Shown: positions 44,186 through 55,887, counted from the stretch's first letter. The stretch is 64,000 nucleotides of DNA from an uncultured Comamonas sp. (GCA_947306475.1 CAMZGS010000002.1:1-64000); one strand, 5' to 3'. A program made the numbers and translations. The notes: generated from the sequence alone by a model not told the origin.

Positions 44186-45118
44186 TCAGACAAATACCAG
44201 GCGGTTTCTTCCCTGGTCTTTTGCCTGGTACAACGCCGAATCGACGCGCCGCATGGCGGTAGGGACAGTATCGTCAGGGCCAAGCAGGGTAACGCCGGCA
44301 GAGCTGGTGTAGAAAAAGTCGGGAAAATCCTCCAGCGGCCGATGCAGCGGCAGTATGTCGATCAAACGCTGTACGCAATTGCACAGGCTGGCTGCGGTGA
44401 CGTTGGGCAGCAATAGCAGAAACTCTTCGCCACCCATGCGACCATGGCAGTCTTCACGGCGCAGTACTTGGGGGAGCAATTGGGCAAAGTGGCGCAACAC
44501 CGTATCCCCGGCCTCGTGCCCATAGTTGTCGTTGACGCGCTTGAAATGGTCCAGATCCAGCAGCACCAGTCCGCAGGTATGGGGGCTTTGCTGAACCAGC
44601 TGGATGTGCTTTTCCAGCAGCGACGTGATGTGCCCTCGGTTACTCAGGCCTGTGAGGGGATCGGTCAGCGCTGCACGCATGGCCTGGTCGCGTTCCTGGC
44701 GCAGCAGGCGTTCGTCGTGGCGCAGGTGGGTGATGTCGCTGCCAATGCACAGCATGGAGCCGTCCGGGCAGACGGTTTCGGTCATGTAGATCCAGCGCCC
44801 ATCGTGCAAATCCCCCTCGATGCCCCGGTAAGGGAGCTTGCCGCGGCGAGAGAGGGCGGAAGTGAGCCAGCGCTCGATCTCGTCGCTCTGGATGGCGGTG
44901 CCTATCCCCTGACGCTGGGACTGCACCATCATGTCGTACCAGGTGGGGTAGTCGTTTTCTCCCAGGCCAAAGGACTTCCTGAAGGAGGGGTTGGCCCAGA
45001 GCAGTTGGTCGTTGCTGTCGAATAGAGCGATCAGTACGGGGGTGAGATGCTGTGCCTGTAATAATTTCTTTGTGGCTTCATCCAGCTCGGGAAGCGGTAC
45101 GGGAATGGTACTGTGCAT
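44186..45118 (-). CDS. PAS-GGDEF diguanylate cyclase
   Basis: A 310-aa cytosolic cyclase. Residues about 20-135 form a PAS-like sensor (LIALFDSNDQLLWANPSFRKSFG). A short coiled linker leads to the GGDEF domain (LTDPLTGLSNR from about 151). The active site is GGEEF (229-233), and the product-inhibition I-site RxxD is present as RRED (220-223), so it should make c-di-GMP under feedback control. No membrane segment is evident. The start at MHSTIPVP is chosen over an upstream frame without similarity. A 34-bp palindrome lies 97 bases before the start. Confidence 0.92.
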   Translation of the reverse strand: MHSTIPVPLPELDEATKKLLQAQHLTPVLIALFDSNDQLLWANPSFRKSFGLGENDYPTWYDMMVQSQRQGIGTAIQSDEIERWLTSALSRRGKLPYRGIEGDLHDGRWIYMTETVCPDGSMLCIGSDITHLRHDERLLRQERDQAMRAALTDPLTGLSNRGHITSLLEKHIQLVQQSPHTCGLVLLDLDHFKRVNDNYGHEAGDTVLRHFAQLLPQVLRREDCHGRMGGEEFLLLLPNVTAASLCNCVQRLIDILPLHRPLEDFPDFFYTSSAGVTLLGPDDTVPTAMRRVDSALYQAKDQGRNRLVFV

Positions 45119-45214
45119 GACAATAAATCCACAAAAGGACGAAAAAATTGTAATTAAACGCACATCGTACCAAGGAAGATGTTCAGAGCTCTCCAGGGAA
45201 ATTGTTAAAAAATA

Positions 45215-45248
45215 CGAATCATCTGTCACGGCCGTGACAGATGATTCG
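45215..45248. terminator. 34-bp perfect palindrome (terminator or operator)
   Basis: The 17-base arm cgaatcatctgtcacgg is followed directly by its exact reverse complement, with no loop bases. Both sides are flanked by T or A runs (attttttaac on the minus strand, cgtttttata on the plus strand). It could act as a bidirectional terminator between selC and the cyclase gene, or as a binding site for a dimeric regulator of the cyclase gene. Confidence 0.85.
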
Positions 45249-45314
45249 CGTTTTTATATTGGCATTTGATAATGCGTTGCATCAGCATTTGCGAACGGCT
45301 GCTGTTTGCAATGC

Positions 45315-45350
45315 AAAAAGCCGCAAGGCTTGTGGGCGCATGCGGCGGCT
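45315..45350 (-). terminator. Terminator of selC
   Basis: On the minus strand agccgccgcatg...gccttgcggct forms a stem whose outer six base pairs are perfect (agccgc/gcggct), followed by ttttg. It is 21 bases past the CCA end of tRNA-Sec. Confidence 0.7.
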
Positions 45351-45371
45351 GGATGTCTGTTGGGTAGGGGG

Positions 45372-45467
45372 TGGCGGAAGGCAGCTGGAGTCGAACCAAC
45401 CCGGGAGCGGCTGACGCCCCCCACCGGGTTTGAAGCCCGGCCACGCCACCGGGCGTGATTGCCTTCC
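45372..45467 (-). tRNA. selC: Selenocysteine tRNA (tRNA-Sec, anticodon TCA)
   Basis: A 96-nt tRNA with features unique to tRNA-Sec. The acceptor stem has 8 bp (GGAAGGCA/TGCCTTCC), the anticodon is TCA in loop CTTCAAA, the D arm is extended, and the variable arm is long and base-paired. CCA is encoded. It is charged with Ser by SerRS, converted to Sec by SelA and delivered at UGA by SelB, both of which are encoded further along the same strand. It reads the in-frame UGA of fdnG at 55297-55299. Confidence 0.96.
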
Positions 45468-45731
45468 TTTGTGTGTTGTGCAAGGAAGGGGCGATTGTAG
45501 TGGTTGCTACATGCCCGACCTGGAAGGCCTAGGAAAGGTCTGCAAACCCCGCTCAGCAGACTAGTGCAGTCCGGTGGCGTGCTCGGGCGTGCCTGATGCC
45601 TGAGTAGTCCGCCCAGAATAAACCATACTCCCTTGATCTGGCTTGCAATTCTTCGCCTTGATAGGCGCAGAACTTGCAGGGTATGGTTTTGCCACTGCCT
45701 GTTTTCTTGCAAATTTCTTCGAGGATTTCGA

Positions 45732-45947
45732 TGGGGCCGAAGCCTTCGTGGCCACAATCGGACGATCTGTTTCGCCCCGGCTGGACGAACAAATCAACAT
45801 GCAGTACCCGCTGGTGCGGCTGGCCGCCCTGATCGACCGGGCCGAGATTGAGCGCACGTTCATGGTGTCGTTTACCTGCGGGCGTGGCCGCCCCGCCTTG
45901 TCCCCACGTCTGGTGGCTGGGCTGCTGTACCTGCAGCACACCTGGAA
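45732..45947 (+). pseudogene. 5' fragment of an IS5-family transposase, frameshifted
   Basis: The gene starts MGPKPSWPQSDDLF, a typical IS5-group transposase beginning. It then changes frame: loss of one C in a C run near 45778 moves the reading to PRLDEQINMQYPLVRLAALID. The reading continues to GRPALSPRLVAGLLYLQHT and then loses similarity near 45947, so only the first 70 or so residues of a roughly 320-aa enzyme remain, without the DDE catalytic residues. The inverted words aaaccatact and gggtatggttt at 45617-45687 may be part of the element's left end. It lies between selC and the Rhs remnant. Confidence 0.75.
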
Positions 45948-46050
45948 AGAGAACGAGGGGGTAAATCTCTGCAATCAGCATAACATTTGCCATGCTTTTC
46001 GCAGGCTGCATCAAGCAAAATTACTGGTGATTGATAATATCCAATATCAT

Positions 46051-46596
46051 TTAATTTTCGTAGAGATGCCAGTATCCATCAACCCATCCAGGCCCACACC
46101 AAGTGCCATGATATTTAAAATCAAATAATCCAACTGAATCAATTTCATTTAAAGGCTTGGTATCGGTATATCTGTATAGGTTTAATCCGCCAAGGACGCC
46201 AATCGGATCCTGGTTAATATACCTGCCCAGCTTTGGCTCGTAATATCGATGGCGGAGCCAGTATCCTGGTCTTGGTGCTGCCCCGGCAGGCGGATAGGCT
46301 GGTAGAGGCTGTGGGGGGTGTATTCCTTGACCACTTGCCCCCACGCATCCAGCTGCGTTGCCCATGCAATGTCTCCGCGTTGGTTGATGAGGGCATTGAG
46401 GGTGCCCAGGTGGTCGCACAGGTAAAACCGCACTTCGGTTTCCTGATTGCGCTCCTGGGGCCGTGCAGCGACTGCCCGGCGGGTAGGGCTTCGAAGGTGA
46501 TGGTGCGCCGCCGGCTTGCCGTTCATTGCTTCGACCTCCTGAGAAAACCACACCACAGACCGGGAAAACCCAGCCCTGGATGCTAGGTGTGCTATT
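46051..46596 (-). pseudogene. 3' remnant of an Rhs protein with truncated phospholipase A2-like tip
   Basis: Minus-strand frames together give an Rhs core end: [33 protein letters not shown], then a one-base frameshift near 46253, then [29 protein letters not shown]. The core ends at the usual junction SVGL. The tip reads [24 protein letters not shown] and stops. HGxWCGPGW resembles the calcium loop of phospholipase A2, but the catalytic His-Asp helix that should follow is absent. There is no N-terminal Rhs part, as the remnant runs straight into selB's end. It is a dead toxin remnant. Confidence 0.75.
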
Positions 46597-48546
<1,950 letters not shown>

Positions 48547-48584
48547 GGTCTGAGGTGGGGGAAGGTCTTGAGAAATGCAGTCGC

Positions 48585-48680
48585 TAAATACGATAGCTGC
48601 TTGCGCTTGAAAATAAAGGATTTCCGGTATAAAACTATCGGAAAACTATGTATATCAAGCGGATGCAGCTATGGTTTTAG
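48585..48680. repeat. Dispersed intergenic palindromic repeat, copy 7, overlapping the selA 3' end
   Basis: The left arm cgatagctgcttgcgcttga (48591-48610) and right arm tcaagcggatgcagctatgg (48655-48674) are near reverse complements. An inner hairpin, atttccgg/ccgatagt-like, lies between. Read on the minus strand, the right arm encodes the last residues of SelA (TIAASA) and provides its TGA stop. Confidence 0.8.
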
Positions 48681-50070
48681 TAGGCGTCCATTGTTCGGTG
48701 AAGGCCGCTTGCTCAGCCTCTTCGAGGCAGCGCAAATCCAGCCACAGCGCGCCATCTTGGGCGCGGCCAATGACTGGGCGCGGCAGCTGGCGCAGGCGCT
48801 CTTGCAACTGGGCCACGCTGGCGGTTTTGCTGTTGGGGCGCAGCACCAGGCCGTAGCTGGGCAGGCTGTCCACGGGCAGGGCGCCGCTGCCAATTTGGCT
48901 GCTCATGGGGCAGGGGGTGACGCTCCAGTCGGCGCCCAGCGCTGCCTGTAGGATGGGCGCCAGCGTTTGCGCCTGGGCCTGCATGGCGCTGGCTGGGCGG
49001 GTGAACAGGCGCAGCGTGGTCAGGCGCTGGGCCAGGGTTTCGGGGTGTTGGTACAGGCGCAGCGTCGCTTCCAGCGCCGCCAGGGTGAGCTTGCCCACGC
49101 GCAGCGCGCGCTTCAAAGGGTGGCGCTTGATGCGGGCGATCAAGTCCTTGCGGCCCACGATGATGCCCGCCTGCGGGCCGCCGAGCAGCTTGTCGCCGCT
49201 GAAGGTGACGACATCGGCGCCGCTGGCAATGGTTTGCGCTACGGTGACTTCGTGCGGCAGGCCCCAGGCCTGCATGTCGATGAGGGTGCCGCTGCCCAAA
49301 TCCACCACCATGGGCAGCTGCGCTTGGTGCGCCAGATCGGCCACCTGGGCATCGGGCACGCTGCGCGTAAAGCCCTGGATGGCGTAGTTGCTGGTGTGCA
49401 CCTTCATCAGGAGGGCGGTGTGCTCGCCGATGGCGCGCTCGTAGTCGTGCGGGTGGGTGCGGTTGGTGGTGCCCACCTCGACCAGGCGGCAGCCGGCCTG
49501 GCTCATGATGTCGGGGATACGGAAAGCGCCGCCAATTTCCACCAGCTCACCGCGCGAGACCACCACCTCGCGCCCCACGGCCAGGGTGCTCAAGGTGAGC
49601 AGCACGGCAGCGGCGTTGTTGTTGACGATGGTGGCCGCTTCGGCGCCCGTGAGCTGGCAGATCAGGTCGTTGACCAGATCGTCGCGGTCACCGCGGCCAC
49701 CGTCTTCCAGGTCGTACTCCAGGTTCATCGGGCTGGTCATGGCCTGCGCGACGCGATCGACCACCTCCTGCGGCAGCAGTGCGCGCCCCAAATTGGTGTG
49801 CAGCACGGTGCCGGTGAGGTTGAACACGGGCTTGAGGCGCGAGGCATGGGTCTGCTGGAGTACCTGCCGCACCTGGGCGACCAGGGCGTCGGCCCGCACC
49901 TGTTCTGCCTGCAGCGTGCCGGCGCGCAGGTGCTGGCGCAGTGCGTCCAGCGTCTGGCGCACGGCGCTGGTGGTGCTGCTGCGGCCGTATTGCGCCAGCA
50001 GCGGCGCCAGGGCCGCATCGCGCAGCAGCGCATCAACAGAAGGAAGGCGTGGAGGTGGGGCAGCGGTCAT
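48655..50070 (-). CDS. selA: L-seryl-tRNA(Sec) selenium transferase SelA
   Basis: A 471-aa PLP enzyme that turns Ser-tRNA-Sec into Sec-tRNA-Sec using selenophosphate. The PLP lysine is Lys294 in FSGDKLLGGPQAG. The N-terminal tRNA-binding region starts RLPSVDALLRD, and NLTGTVLHTNLGRALL is the family signature. Its last few residues and stop codon lie inside a dispersed repeat, so the C-terminus is slightly altered from the ancestral form. It requires SelD (not in this window) for selenophosphate. fdhE ends 51 bases upstream on the same strand. Confidence 0.95.
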   Translation of the reverse strand: MTAAPPPRLPSVDALLRDAALAPLLAQYGRSSTTSAVRQTLDALRQHLRAGTLQAEQVRADALVAQVRQVLQQTHASRLKPVFNLTGTVLHTNLGRALLPQEVVDRVAQAMTSPMNLEYDLEDGGRGDRDDLVNDLICQLTGAEAATIVNNNAAAVLLTLSTLAVGREVVVSRGELVEIGGAFRIPDIMSQAGCRLVEVGTTNRTHPHDYERAIGEHTALLMKVHTSNYAIQGFTRSVPDAQVADLAHQAQLPMVVDLGSGTLIDMQAWGLPHEVTVAQTIASGADVVTFSGDKLLGGPQAGIIVGRKDLIARIKRHPLKRALRVGKLTLAALEATLRLYQHPETLAQRLTTLRLFTRPASAMQAQAQTLAPILQAALGADWSVTPCPMSSQIGSGALPVDSLPSYGLVLRPNSKTASVAQLQERLRQLPRPVIGRAQDGALWLDLRCLEEAEQAAFTEQWTPTKTIAASA

Positions 50071-50120
50071 GGTGGGCCGGGGTGGGGATTACGGGGGGGT
50101 AGGTGCGGGTTTCCGTTCTG

Positions 50121-51143
50121 TCAGTGGCTGGAAGAAGAGGGGGCAGCTGGGGCCAGCGGGTCGATGAGGGCATCGGCGCCTTCTGCAGCCTGCTCCGGCT
50201 GTTCCTCGGCCACGGCGACATACAGCAGCGGGTTGGCACTGGCGCGCTGAAAGCGGGTTTCGCTCATGAGCAGATCCAGCATCAGGCTGGCCAGATCGTC
50301 GGCCAGGGGCTCGGCCAGCGGGTCTTTTTCCTGGTTGACGATTTTGCGGTAACTGCCGCAGGCAGCGCAGGTTTCGGCCTGCACCACGCCCTGGTCGCCT
50401 TCGATGGCCTGGTAATTGATGCCCTTGGTGCTTGCGCAGTGCGAGCATTTGACGCGCACCATGTGCCACTCGGTGGCACAGCAGCCGCAGTGCAGGTAGC
50501 GGTGGCCGCTGGCTTTGCCGCCAATGCGGATGACGCTGGCCACGGGCTCGCTGGCGCACACGGGGCAGACGGTGGCCGGCTCGGCCTGCGGCATGTCGGC
50601 TTCCGTCAGGGTGGCGGCCAGTTGGGCAAAGCGCACTTGCAGTGCGGCCATGACAAAGGGTGCCATGCCGATGTAGCGCGCAGCCAGATCCTTGCCGAGC
50701 AGCTGGCGGGCAATGGTGTCGCGCTCCTGGCCGGGCAGCTGGCGCAACTCGGCAATCAGCGGCTGCAGCGCTTCGGGCAGGCGGCTTTCGGTCTGAGTGC
50801 TCAGGGTGTCCAGGATGTGTTCCAGCGCTTGCTGCCAGTCCTGCAGCTGGGTGTCGAGCAGCTCGGCGGCCGGAAACAGTGGCATGCCGTGGGTTTGGGC
50901 GCGCTCCATGGTGCTGCGGTCCACCGCCGGGGCGGCCAGGGCCTGCGCGGCCAGATGTTGGGCGTTGGCGATGTGGGCGGCAAATTCCAGGTAATCGGCA
51001 ATCGGGTTGTCTGCCGCCAGTTGGCGCAGCCGTGCGGCGCGTTCGGTGAACAGGCTACCCACCTGGGGCGGCAGCACGCGCGGGAACGAGGTGTGGTGGT
51101 CCAGCGCTTCAATCTCGCCGGGTTGGAGGATGCGTCGTGACAT
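50121..51143 (-). CDS. fdhE: Formate dehydrogenase accessory protein FdhE
   Basis: A 340-aa cytosolic maturation protein needed for active formate dehydrogenase. Its C-terminal half has the paired zinc or iron (rubredoxin-like) sites CPVC, CGCCATEW, CSHC and CAACG, separated as in FdhE. The N-terminal part is helical with FPRVLPPQVGSLFTERAARLRQLA. Separated from fdnI by a hairpin, so it may be read through weakly or start its own transcript with selAB. Confidence 0.93.
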   Translation of the reverse strand: MSRRILQPGEIEALDHHTSFPRVLPPQVGSLFTERAARLRQLAADNPIADYLEFAAHIANAQHLAAQALAAPAVDRSTMERAQTHGMPLFPAAELLDTQLQDWQQALEHILDTLSTQTESRLPEALQPLIAELRQLPGQERDTIARQLLGKDLAARYIGMAPFVMAALQVRFAQLAATLTEADMPQAEPATVCPVCASEPVASVIRIGGKASGHRYLHCGCCATEWHMVRVKCSHCASTKGINYQAIEGDQGVVQAETCAACGSYRKIVNQEKDPLAEPLADDLASLMLDLLMSETRFQRASANPLLYVAVAEEQPEQAAEGADALIDPLAPAAPSSSSH

Positions 51144-51167
51144 AGAAACAGTATTCCAGAAAAAGGA

Positions 51168-51203
51168 CCGCCGACTCGCTCCTGTATCAAGAGCTGTCGG
51201 CGG
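51168..51203 (-). terminator. Terminator between fdnI and fdhE
   Basis: On the minus strand ccgccgac and gtcggcgg pair over 8 bp around a 20-base loop, followed by tcctttttc. A second small hairpin (atcagcctgaaaggctgat) lies next to it, nearer the fdnI stop. Confidence 0.75.
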
Positions 51204-51236
51204 TTGTGGGATCAGCCTGAAAGGCTGATTTGATGC

Positions 51237-51863
51237 TTAGTCATTGTCGCCGGTCACCTTGCGGTACCAGCCACGATGGTGCTGCTTGGCCCAGGCACGG
51301 GTGACGGTGCCGTAGAGCATGGCACGGATGGTGCCACGCGTCCAAATGGCAGCATAGACGTGCATGATGATCAGGCCAATCATCCACACCGCAGCAATGG
51401 CGTGCACGACTGAGGCCAGGCGCACGGCGTCCACCGGGGGTGTCCACCAGGCGCGCCACATGAAGACGCCGCTGACGGTGATGGCCAGCATGCCCAGCAC
51501 CAGACCCCAGAACAGCAGCTTCTGGCCGCCGTTGTACTTGCCTTGCTCAGGCATGTTGTGGTCGTCGCCGTCGATCATCTTGTTGACGTTCTTCAGCCAC
51601 TCGTAGTCGCGCGCCTCCATGACGTTGAGCCTGGCAAAGCGCAGCGCCATGACCAGGAAGGACAGGGCCATCACCACACCGATATAGGGGTGCAGTATGC
51701 GCGTCCAGGTGCCACCGCCAAACAGCTGCGTCAGCGGAAAGAACGCCGGGTGGAAGAACGCCAGGCCCGACAGTGCCAGCAGGATGAAGCAAATGCCCAC
51801 CACCCAGTGGTTGGCCCGTTCCGATGCGTTGTAGCGCACCAGGTCACGTGGATTGCGGATCAT
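51237..51863 (-). CDS. fdnI: Formate dehydrogenase gamma subunit (cytochrome b556)
   Basis: A 208-aa membrane subunit with four helices. It takes electrons from the beta subunit and passes them through two b hemes to quinone. Heme-ligand histidines lie in [49 protein letters not shown] and nearby. The start overlaps the stop of fdnH by four bases (ATGA), so the two are translationally coupled. It follows the usual fdnGHI gene order and ends the operon. Confidence 0.95.
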   Translation of the reverse strand: MIRNPRDLVRYNASERANHWVVGICFILLALSGLAFFHPAFFPLTQLFGGGTWTRILHPYIGVVMALSFLVMALRFARLNVMEARDYEWLKNVNKMIDGDDHNMPEQGKYNGGQKLLFWGLVLGMLAITVSGVFMWRAWWTPPVDAVRLASVVHAIAAVWMIGLIIMHVYAAIWTRGTIRAMLYGTVTRAWAKQHHRGWYRKVTGDND

Positions 51864-52813
51864 GACTTTGCCTCCTTCTTCGATGTGGCGGACGACTTGC
51901 GGCTGGCAGCTTCCTGGTCCTTGCGCTCCATTTCATCTTCCAGCTCCTTGGACACCTCGTTGGGGCCCTTGGTGATGTAGTGAAACAGGCTGCCGACAGC
52001 GGCTGCGCCCAAAGCTGCCATGGCCAGTGGCTTGGCCACGCCCTTCCACAGACCCACCATGGGGCTGATCTTGGGATCGTCGGGCAATCCCTTGTACAGC
52101 GATGGCTTGTCGGCATGGTGCAGCACGTACATGACGTGCGTGCCGCCCACGCCTTGCGGGTCATAGAGACCGGCGTTGGCGTAGCCACGGTTCTTCAGGT
52201 CGTCCACACGGCGCTCGGCCTGTTCGTGCATGGCCTGCTTGGTGCCAAACATGATGGCGCCGGTGGGGCAGGTCTTGACGCACGCAGGCTCGCGGCCCAC
52301 GGCCACGCGGTCCGAACACAAGGTGCACTTGTAGGCCTTGTTGTCCTTCTTGGAAATGCGCGGCACGTTGAACGGGCAGCCGGTGACGCAGTAGCCGCAG
52401 CCCACGCACTGGTCCTGCTGGAAGTCCACGATGCCGTTGGCGTACTGCACGATGGCGCCGGGCGAGGGACAGGCCTTCAGGCACCCCGGGTCTTCGCAGT
52501 GCATGCAGCCATCCTTGCGGATGAGCCACTCCAGGTTGCCGGTGGCCTCGTTCTCGTACTCGGCAAAGCGCATCACCGTCCAGGACTGGGCGGTCAGGTC
52601 GGTGGGGTTGTCGTACACGCCAGCGGCCAGGGTGCCGATGTCGTCGCGCAGATCGTTCCACTCCATGCAGGCCGTCTGGCAGGCCTTGCAGCCGATGCAC
52701 TTGGAGACGTCGATCAGCTTGGCAACTTCGCCACCGTGCGCCCCACGCGCGCTGGGCGCGGGGGTGGTGGTGGCCGAACGGCGCTTGATATCTAAAGACA
52801 TGGTCGAAGACAT
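51860..52813 (-). CDS. fdnH: Formate dehydrogenase iron-sulfur (beta) subunit
   Basis: A 317-aa periplasm-facing four-cluster ferredoxin subunit. The cluster ligands are visible as [35 protein letters not shown] and CTLCSDRV...CVKTC. The C-terminus has a transmembrane anchor ([21 protein letters not shown]) and a charged cytosolic tail longer than in E. coli ([18 protein letters not shown]). It relays electrons from the molybdenum/tungsten subunit to the b-heme subunit. It starts 14 bases after the fdnG stop. The first ATG is followed by a second one four codons on; either may serve. Confidence 0.95.
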   Translation of the reverse strand: MSSTMSLDIKRRSATTTPAPSARGAHGGEVAKLIDVSKCIGCKACQTACMEWNDLRDDIGTLAAGVYDNPTDLTAQSWTVMRFAEYENEATGNLEWLIRKDGCMHCEDPGCLKACPSPGAIVQYANGIVDFQQDQCVGCGYCVTGCPFNVPRISKKDNKAYKCTLCSDRVAVGREPACVKTCPTGAIMFGTKQAMHEQAERRVDDLKNRGYANAGLYDPQGVGGTHVMYVLHHADKPSLYKGLPDDPKISPMVGLWKGVAKPLAMAALGAAAVGSLFHYITKGPNEVSKELEDEMERKDQEAASRKSSATSKKEAKS

Positions 52814-52827
52814 TGCTTGTTACTCCT

Positions 52828-55800
52828 TTACACCTTCTCCACCTTCACGAGGAAGGTCTTGGATTCAGGGGTGAAGCTGTTGCCATCGCCCACAGACGCC
52901 GTCAGGTTGTTGGCCATGTAGCCCTTGCGACCTTGCGAGGTGAAGCCCCAGTGAATGGGTATGCCCACGTGGTGCACGGTCTTGCCGTCGATCTGCATCG
53001 GCTTGATGCGCTTGGTCACCACCGCCGCTGCCTTGACAAAGCCACGCTTGGAGCTGACCTTGACCCGCTGGCCGGTCTCGATGCCCAGTTCCCTGGCCAG
53101 GGCCTCGCCGATTTCCACGAACTGCTCGGGCTGAGTGATGTTGTTCAGCTGCACGTGCTTGGTCCAGTAGTGGAAGTGCTCGGTCAGGCGGTAGGTCGTG
53201 CCCACGTGCGGGAACTCCTTCGGATCGCCTGCCGAGTCCTTGGCCGATTCGAAGATGCGCGCTGCCGGGTTGATCACCGCCAGCGGGTTCTTCGGGTACA
53301 TCGGGTTGTAGCCCAGCGGGTTGTCGAAGGCCTCGTAGTGGGTCGGGAACGGTCCTTCGTTCATGCCCTTGCGCGAGAAGAAGCGTGCCACGCCCTCGGG
53401 GTTCATGATGAAGGGGTTGATGACCTCGGGGTCCAGCGTCGGGCCCACGTCCGGCACGTCGGCGCCCACCCAGCGGCTGCCGTTCCACTGGATCAGCACG
53501 CGCTCGGGGTTGAACGGCTTGCCCTGGCGGTCGCAGGATGCGCGGTTGTAGAGCACGCGGCGGTTGGCCGGCCAGGCCCAGGCCCAGTTGAGCGTGTTGC
53601 CGATGCCCGTGGGGTCGCTGTTGTCGCGGCGGGCCATCTGGTTGCCTGAAGAGGTCCAGCAGCCCGACCAGATCCAGCAGCCGCACGAGGTGGTGCCGTC
53701 GGCGCGCAGCTCGCCGAAACCGGCCAGCTGCTCGCCCGCCTTGCGGATGACCTTGCCTTCGGCATCCTTCAGATCGACCAGCGCACGACCGTTGTACTCC
53801 TTGGCGATTTCCTCGGGCGTGGGGTGCGCCGCCTGTGCGTAGGGCCAGTGCAGGTTGACGATGGGGTCGGGGAATGCGCCGCCTTCCTGCTCGTACAGCT
53901 TTTTCAGACGCAGGTGCAGGCCCGACATGATGGCAATGTCGGTCCTGGCCTCACCCGGTGCATCCGCAGCCTGCCAGTGCCACTGCAGCACGCGCGAGGA
54001 GCTGACGACGGCGCCTTCCTCTTCGGCAAAGCAGGTGGTGGGCAGACGGAACACCTCGGTCTGGATGCTGGCCGAATCCACGTCGTTGAACTCGCCGTGG
54101 TTCTTCCAGAACTCGGACGTTTCGGTGATCAGCGGATCCATCACCACGAGGAACTTGAGCTTCTTCAGGCCCTCGCGCACGTTGTTGGAGTTGGCCAGTG
54201 CCGCAATCGGGTTGAAGCCCTGGGCGATGTAGCCGTTGACCTTGCCCTGGTTCATCAGATCGACGATCTTGAGCATGTCGTAGGTCTGATCCAGCTTGGG
54301 CAGATAGTCGTAGGCCCAGTTGTTTTCCTCGGTGGCAGCCGGTCCCCACCAGGCCTTCATCAGGCTGACGTGGAACTTGGGATAGTTGGACCAGTAGTTC
54401 ATCTGGCCGGGACGCAGTGGCTTGGGCGTGCGTGTGGCGATGTACTGCTGGTAGTCCTGTTCCTTCTCGTTGGGCAGGCTCAGGTAGCCCGGCAGCGAGG
54501 CCGACAGGATGCCCAGGTCGGTCAGGCCCTGGATGTTGGAGTGACCGCGCAAGGCGTTCATGCCGCCACCGGCCACACCGATGTTGCCGCACAGCAGCTG
54601 CACCAGGGCACCTGTGCGCAGGATTTGCGCGCCGGTGGTGTGCTGGGTCCAGCCCAGGGCGTACATGATGGTGGCCACGCGCCCGGCCTGAGCGGTGGAA
54701 GCGAACTTCTCGCACACGTGCAGGAATTTTTCCTTGGGCGTGCCGCAGATGCTTTCCACCTTCTCCGGGGTGTAGCTGGCGTAGTGGCGCTTGAGCCACT
54801 GGTACACGCAGCGTGGGTGCTGCAGGGTGGGATCGACCTTGACAAAGCCGTCCTCGCCCAGCTCGTAGTCCCAGCTGGTCTTGTCGTAGGTGCGGGTCTC
54901 GGGGTTGTAGCCCGAGAAGATGCCCTCGTCGAAAGCGAAGTCCTCGCGCACGATGAAGGTGAAGTCCGTGTAGTTCTTCACGTACTCGTGGTGAATCTTG
55001 TCGTGCGTGAGCAGGTAATTGATGATGCCGCCCAGGAACACGATGTCCGAGCCCGAGCGAATCGGTGCATAGAAATCGGCTACTGCAGCAGAGCGGTTGA
55101 AGCGAGGATCGACCACCATGAAGTAGGCGCCGTTGTGCTCCTTGGCCTCGGTCACCCATTTGAAGCCGCACGGGTGCGCTTCAGCGGCATTGCCGCCCAT
55201 GATGAGGATGACATCCGCGTTCTTGATGTCCACCCAATGGTTTGTCATGGCTCCACGGCCAAACGTCGGGGCAAGACCTGCCACCGTCGGGCCGTGTCAG
55301 ACACGTGCTTGGTTATCGAGCGCCAGCAGACCCCAAGAGCGGGCCACCTTGTGCGTGACGTAACCGGCTTCGTTGCTGGAGGCCGAAGCGGCCAGCATGC
55401 CGGTGGTCAGCCAGCGGTTGACCGTCTGGCCTGCGGCGTTTTGCGCCTGGAAGTTGGCGTCACGGTCGTCCTTGAGCAGACGGGCGATGCGGTCCAGCGC
55501 CTCATCCCAGCTCATGCGCTTCCACTCGCTGGAGCCGGGAGCGCGGTACTCGGGGTACTTCAGGCGGTTGGGACTGTTGACAAAGTCCATCAGCGCCGCA
55601 CCCTTGGGGCACAGCGTGCCACGGTTGACGGGATGGTCCGGGTCACCTTCGACGTGCATCACGCTCAATTTGGCGTTGCGCACCCCATCGCTGTGGGAGT
55701 ACATCAGCAGGCCACAGCCCACCGAGCAGTACGTACAGGTCTGACGTGTGACCTTGGCCGCAGTAAGTTTGAACTGGCGAACCTCCGCGAGCGCAGCACT

Positions 55801-55887
55801 GGGCGAGAAGCCCAATACCGCCAGGCTGGATGCCGCCAGACTTGAGCCAGTCACTTGCATGAACTGGCGTCTGGAGAATTGCACCAT
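52828..55887 (-). CDS. fdnG: Formate dehydrogenase alpha subunit, selenoprotein with UGA-encoded Sec
   Basis: A 1019-aa periplasmic molybdo- or tungstopterin enzyme oxidising formate to CO2. An N-terminal twin-arginine signal (FSRRQFMQ then a hydrophobic run) exports it folded. A [4Fe-4S] site follows (CTYCSVGC...CPKG). Translation must pass an in-frame UGA at 55297-55299: the frame reads ALDNQARV-Sec-HGPTVAGLAPTFGRGAMTNHWVD, exactly the Sec context of E. coli FdnG, making Sec residue 197. The rest has the pterin-binding domains (QGFNPIAALANSNNVREGL, YNRASCDRQGKPFNPER). It would be misread as two genes if the UGA were taken as stop. It is first in the fdnGHI operon. Confidence 0.96.
55256..55299 (-). 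promoter_or_regulatory. SECIS element of fdnG
   Basis: Immediately after the UGA the minus strand has GGTGGCA-GGTCT-TGCCCC, a stem with apical loop GGTCT. The same loop sequence is found in the SECIS hairpins of E. coli fdhF and fdnG, where SelB contacts it. It lies about 18 bases after the UGA, within the usual distance. The flanking CGACG/CGACG words may add a lower stem. Identified by eye. Confidence 0.8.

Noticed and set aside
45553-45760. Minus-strand open frame with a CKFC pair (GKTIPCKFCAYQGEELQ...)
   Set aside because: It runs antisense into the IS5-type fragment, has no start codon or ribosome-binding site of its own, and matches no family I know. It may be part of the mobile debris.
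52828-55887. fdnG as two separate genes or a pseudogene broken by a stop codon
   Set aside because: The break is a UGA at exactly the Sec site of FdnG, with family similarity continuous across it, a SECIS-like hairpin after it, and selA, selB and selC nearby.
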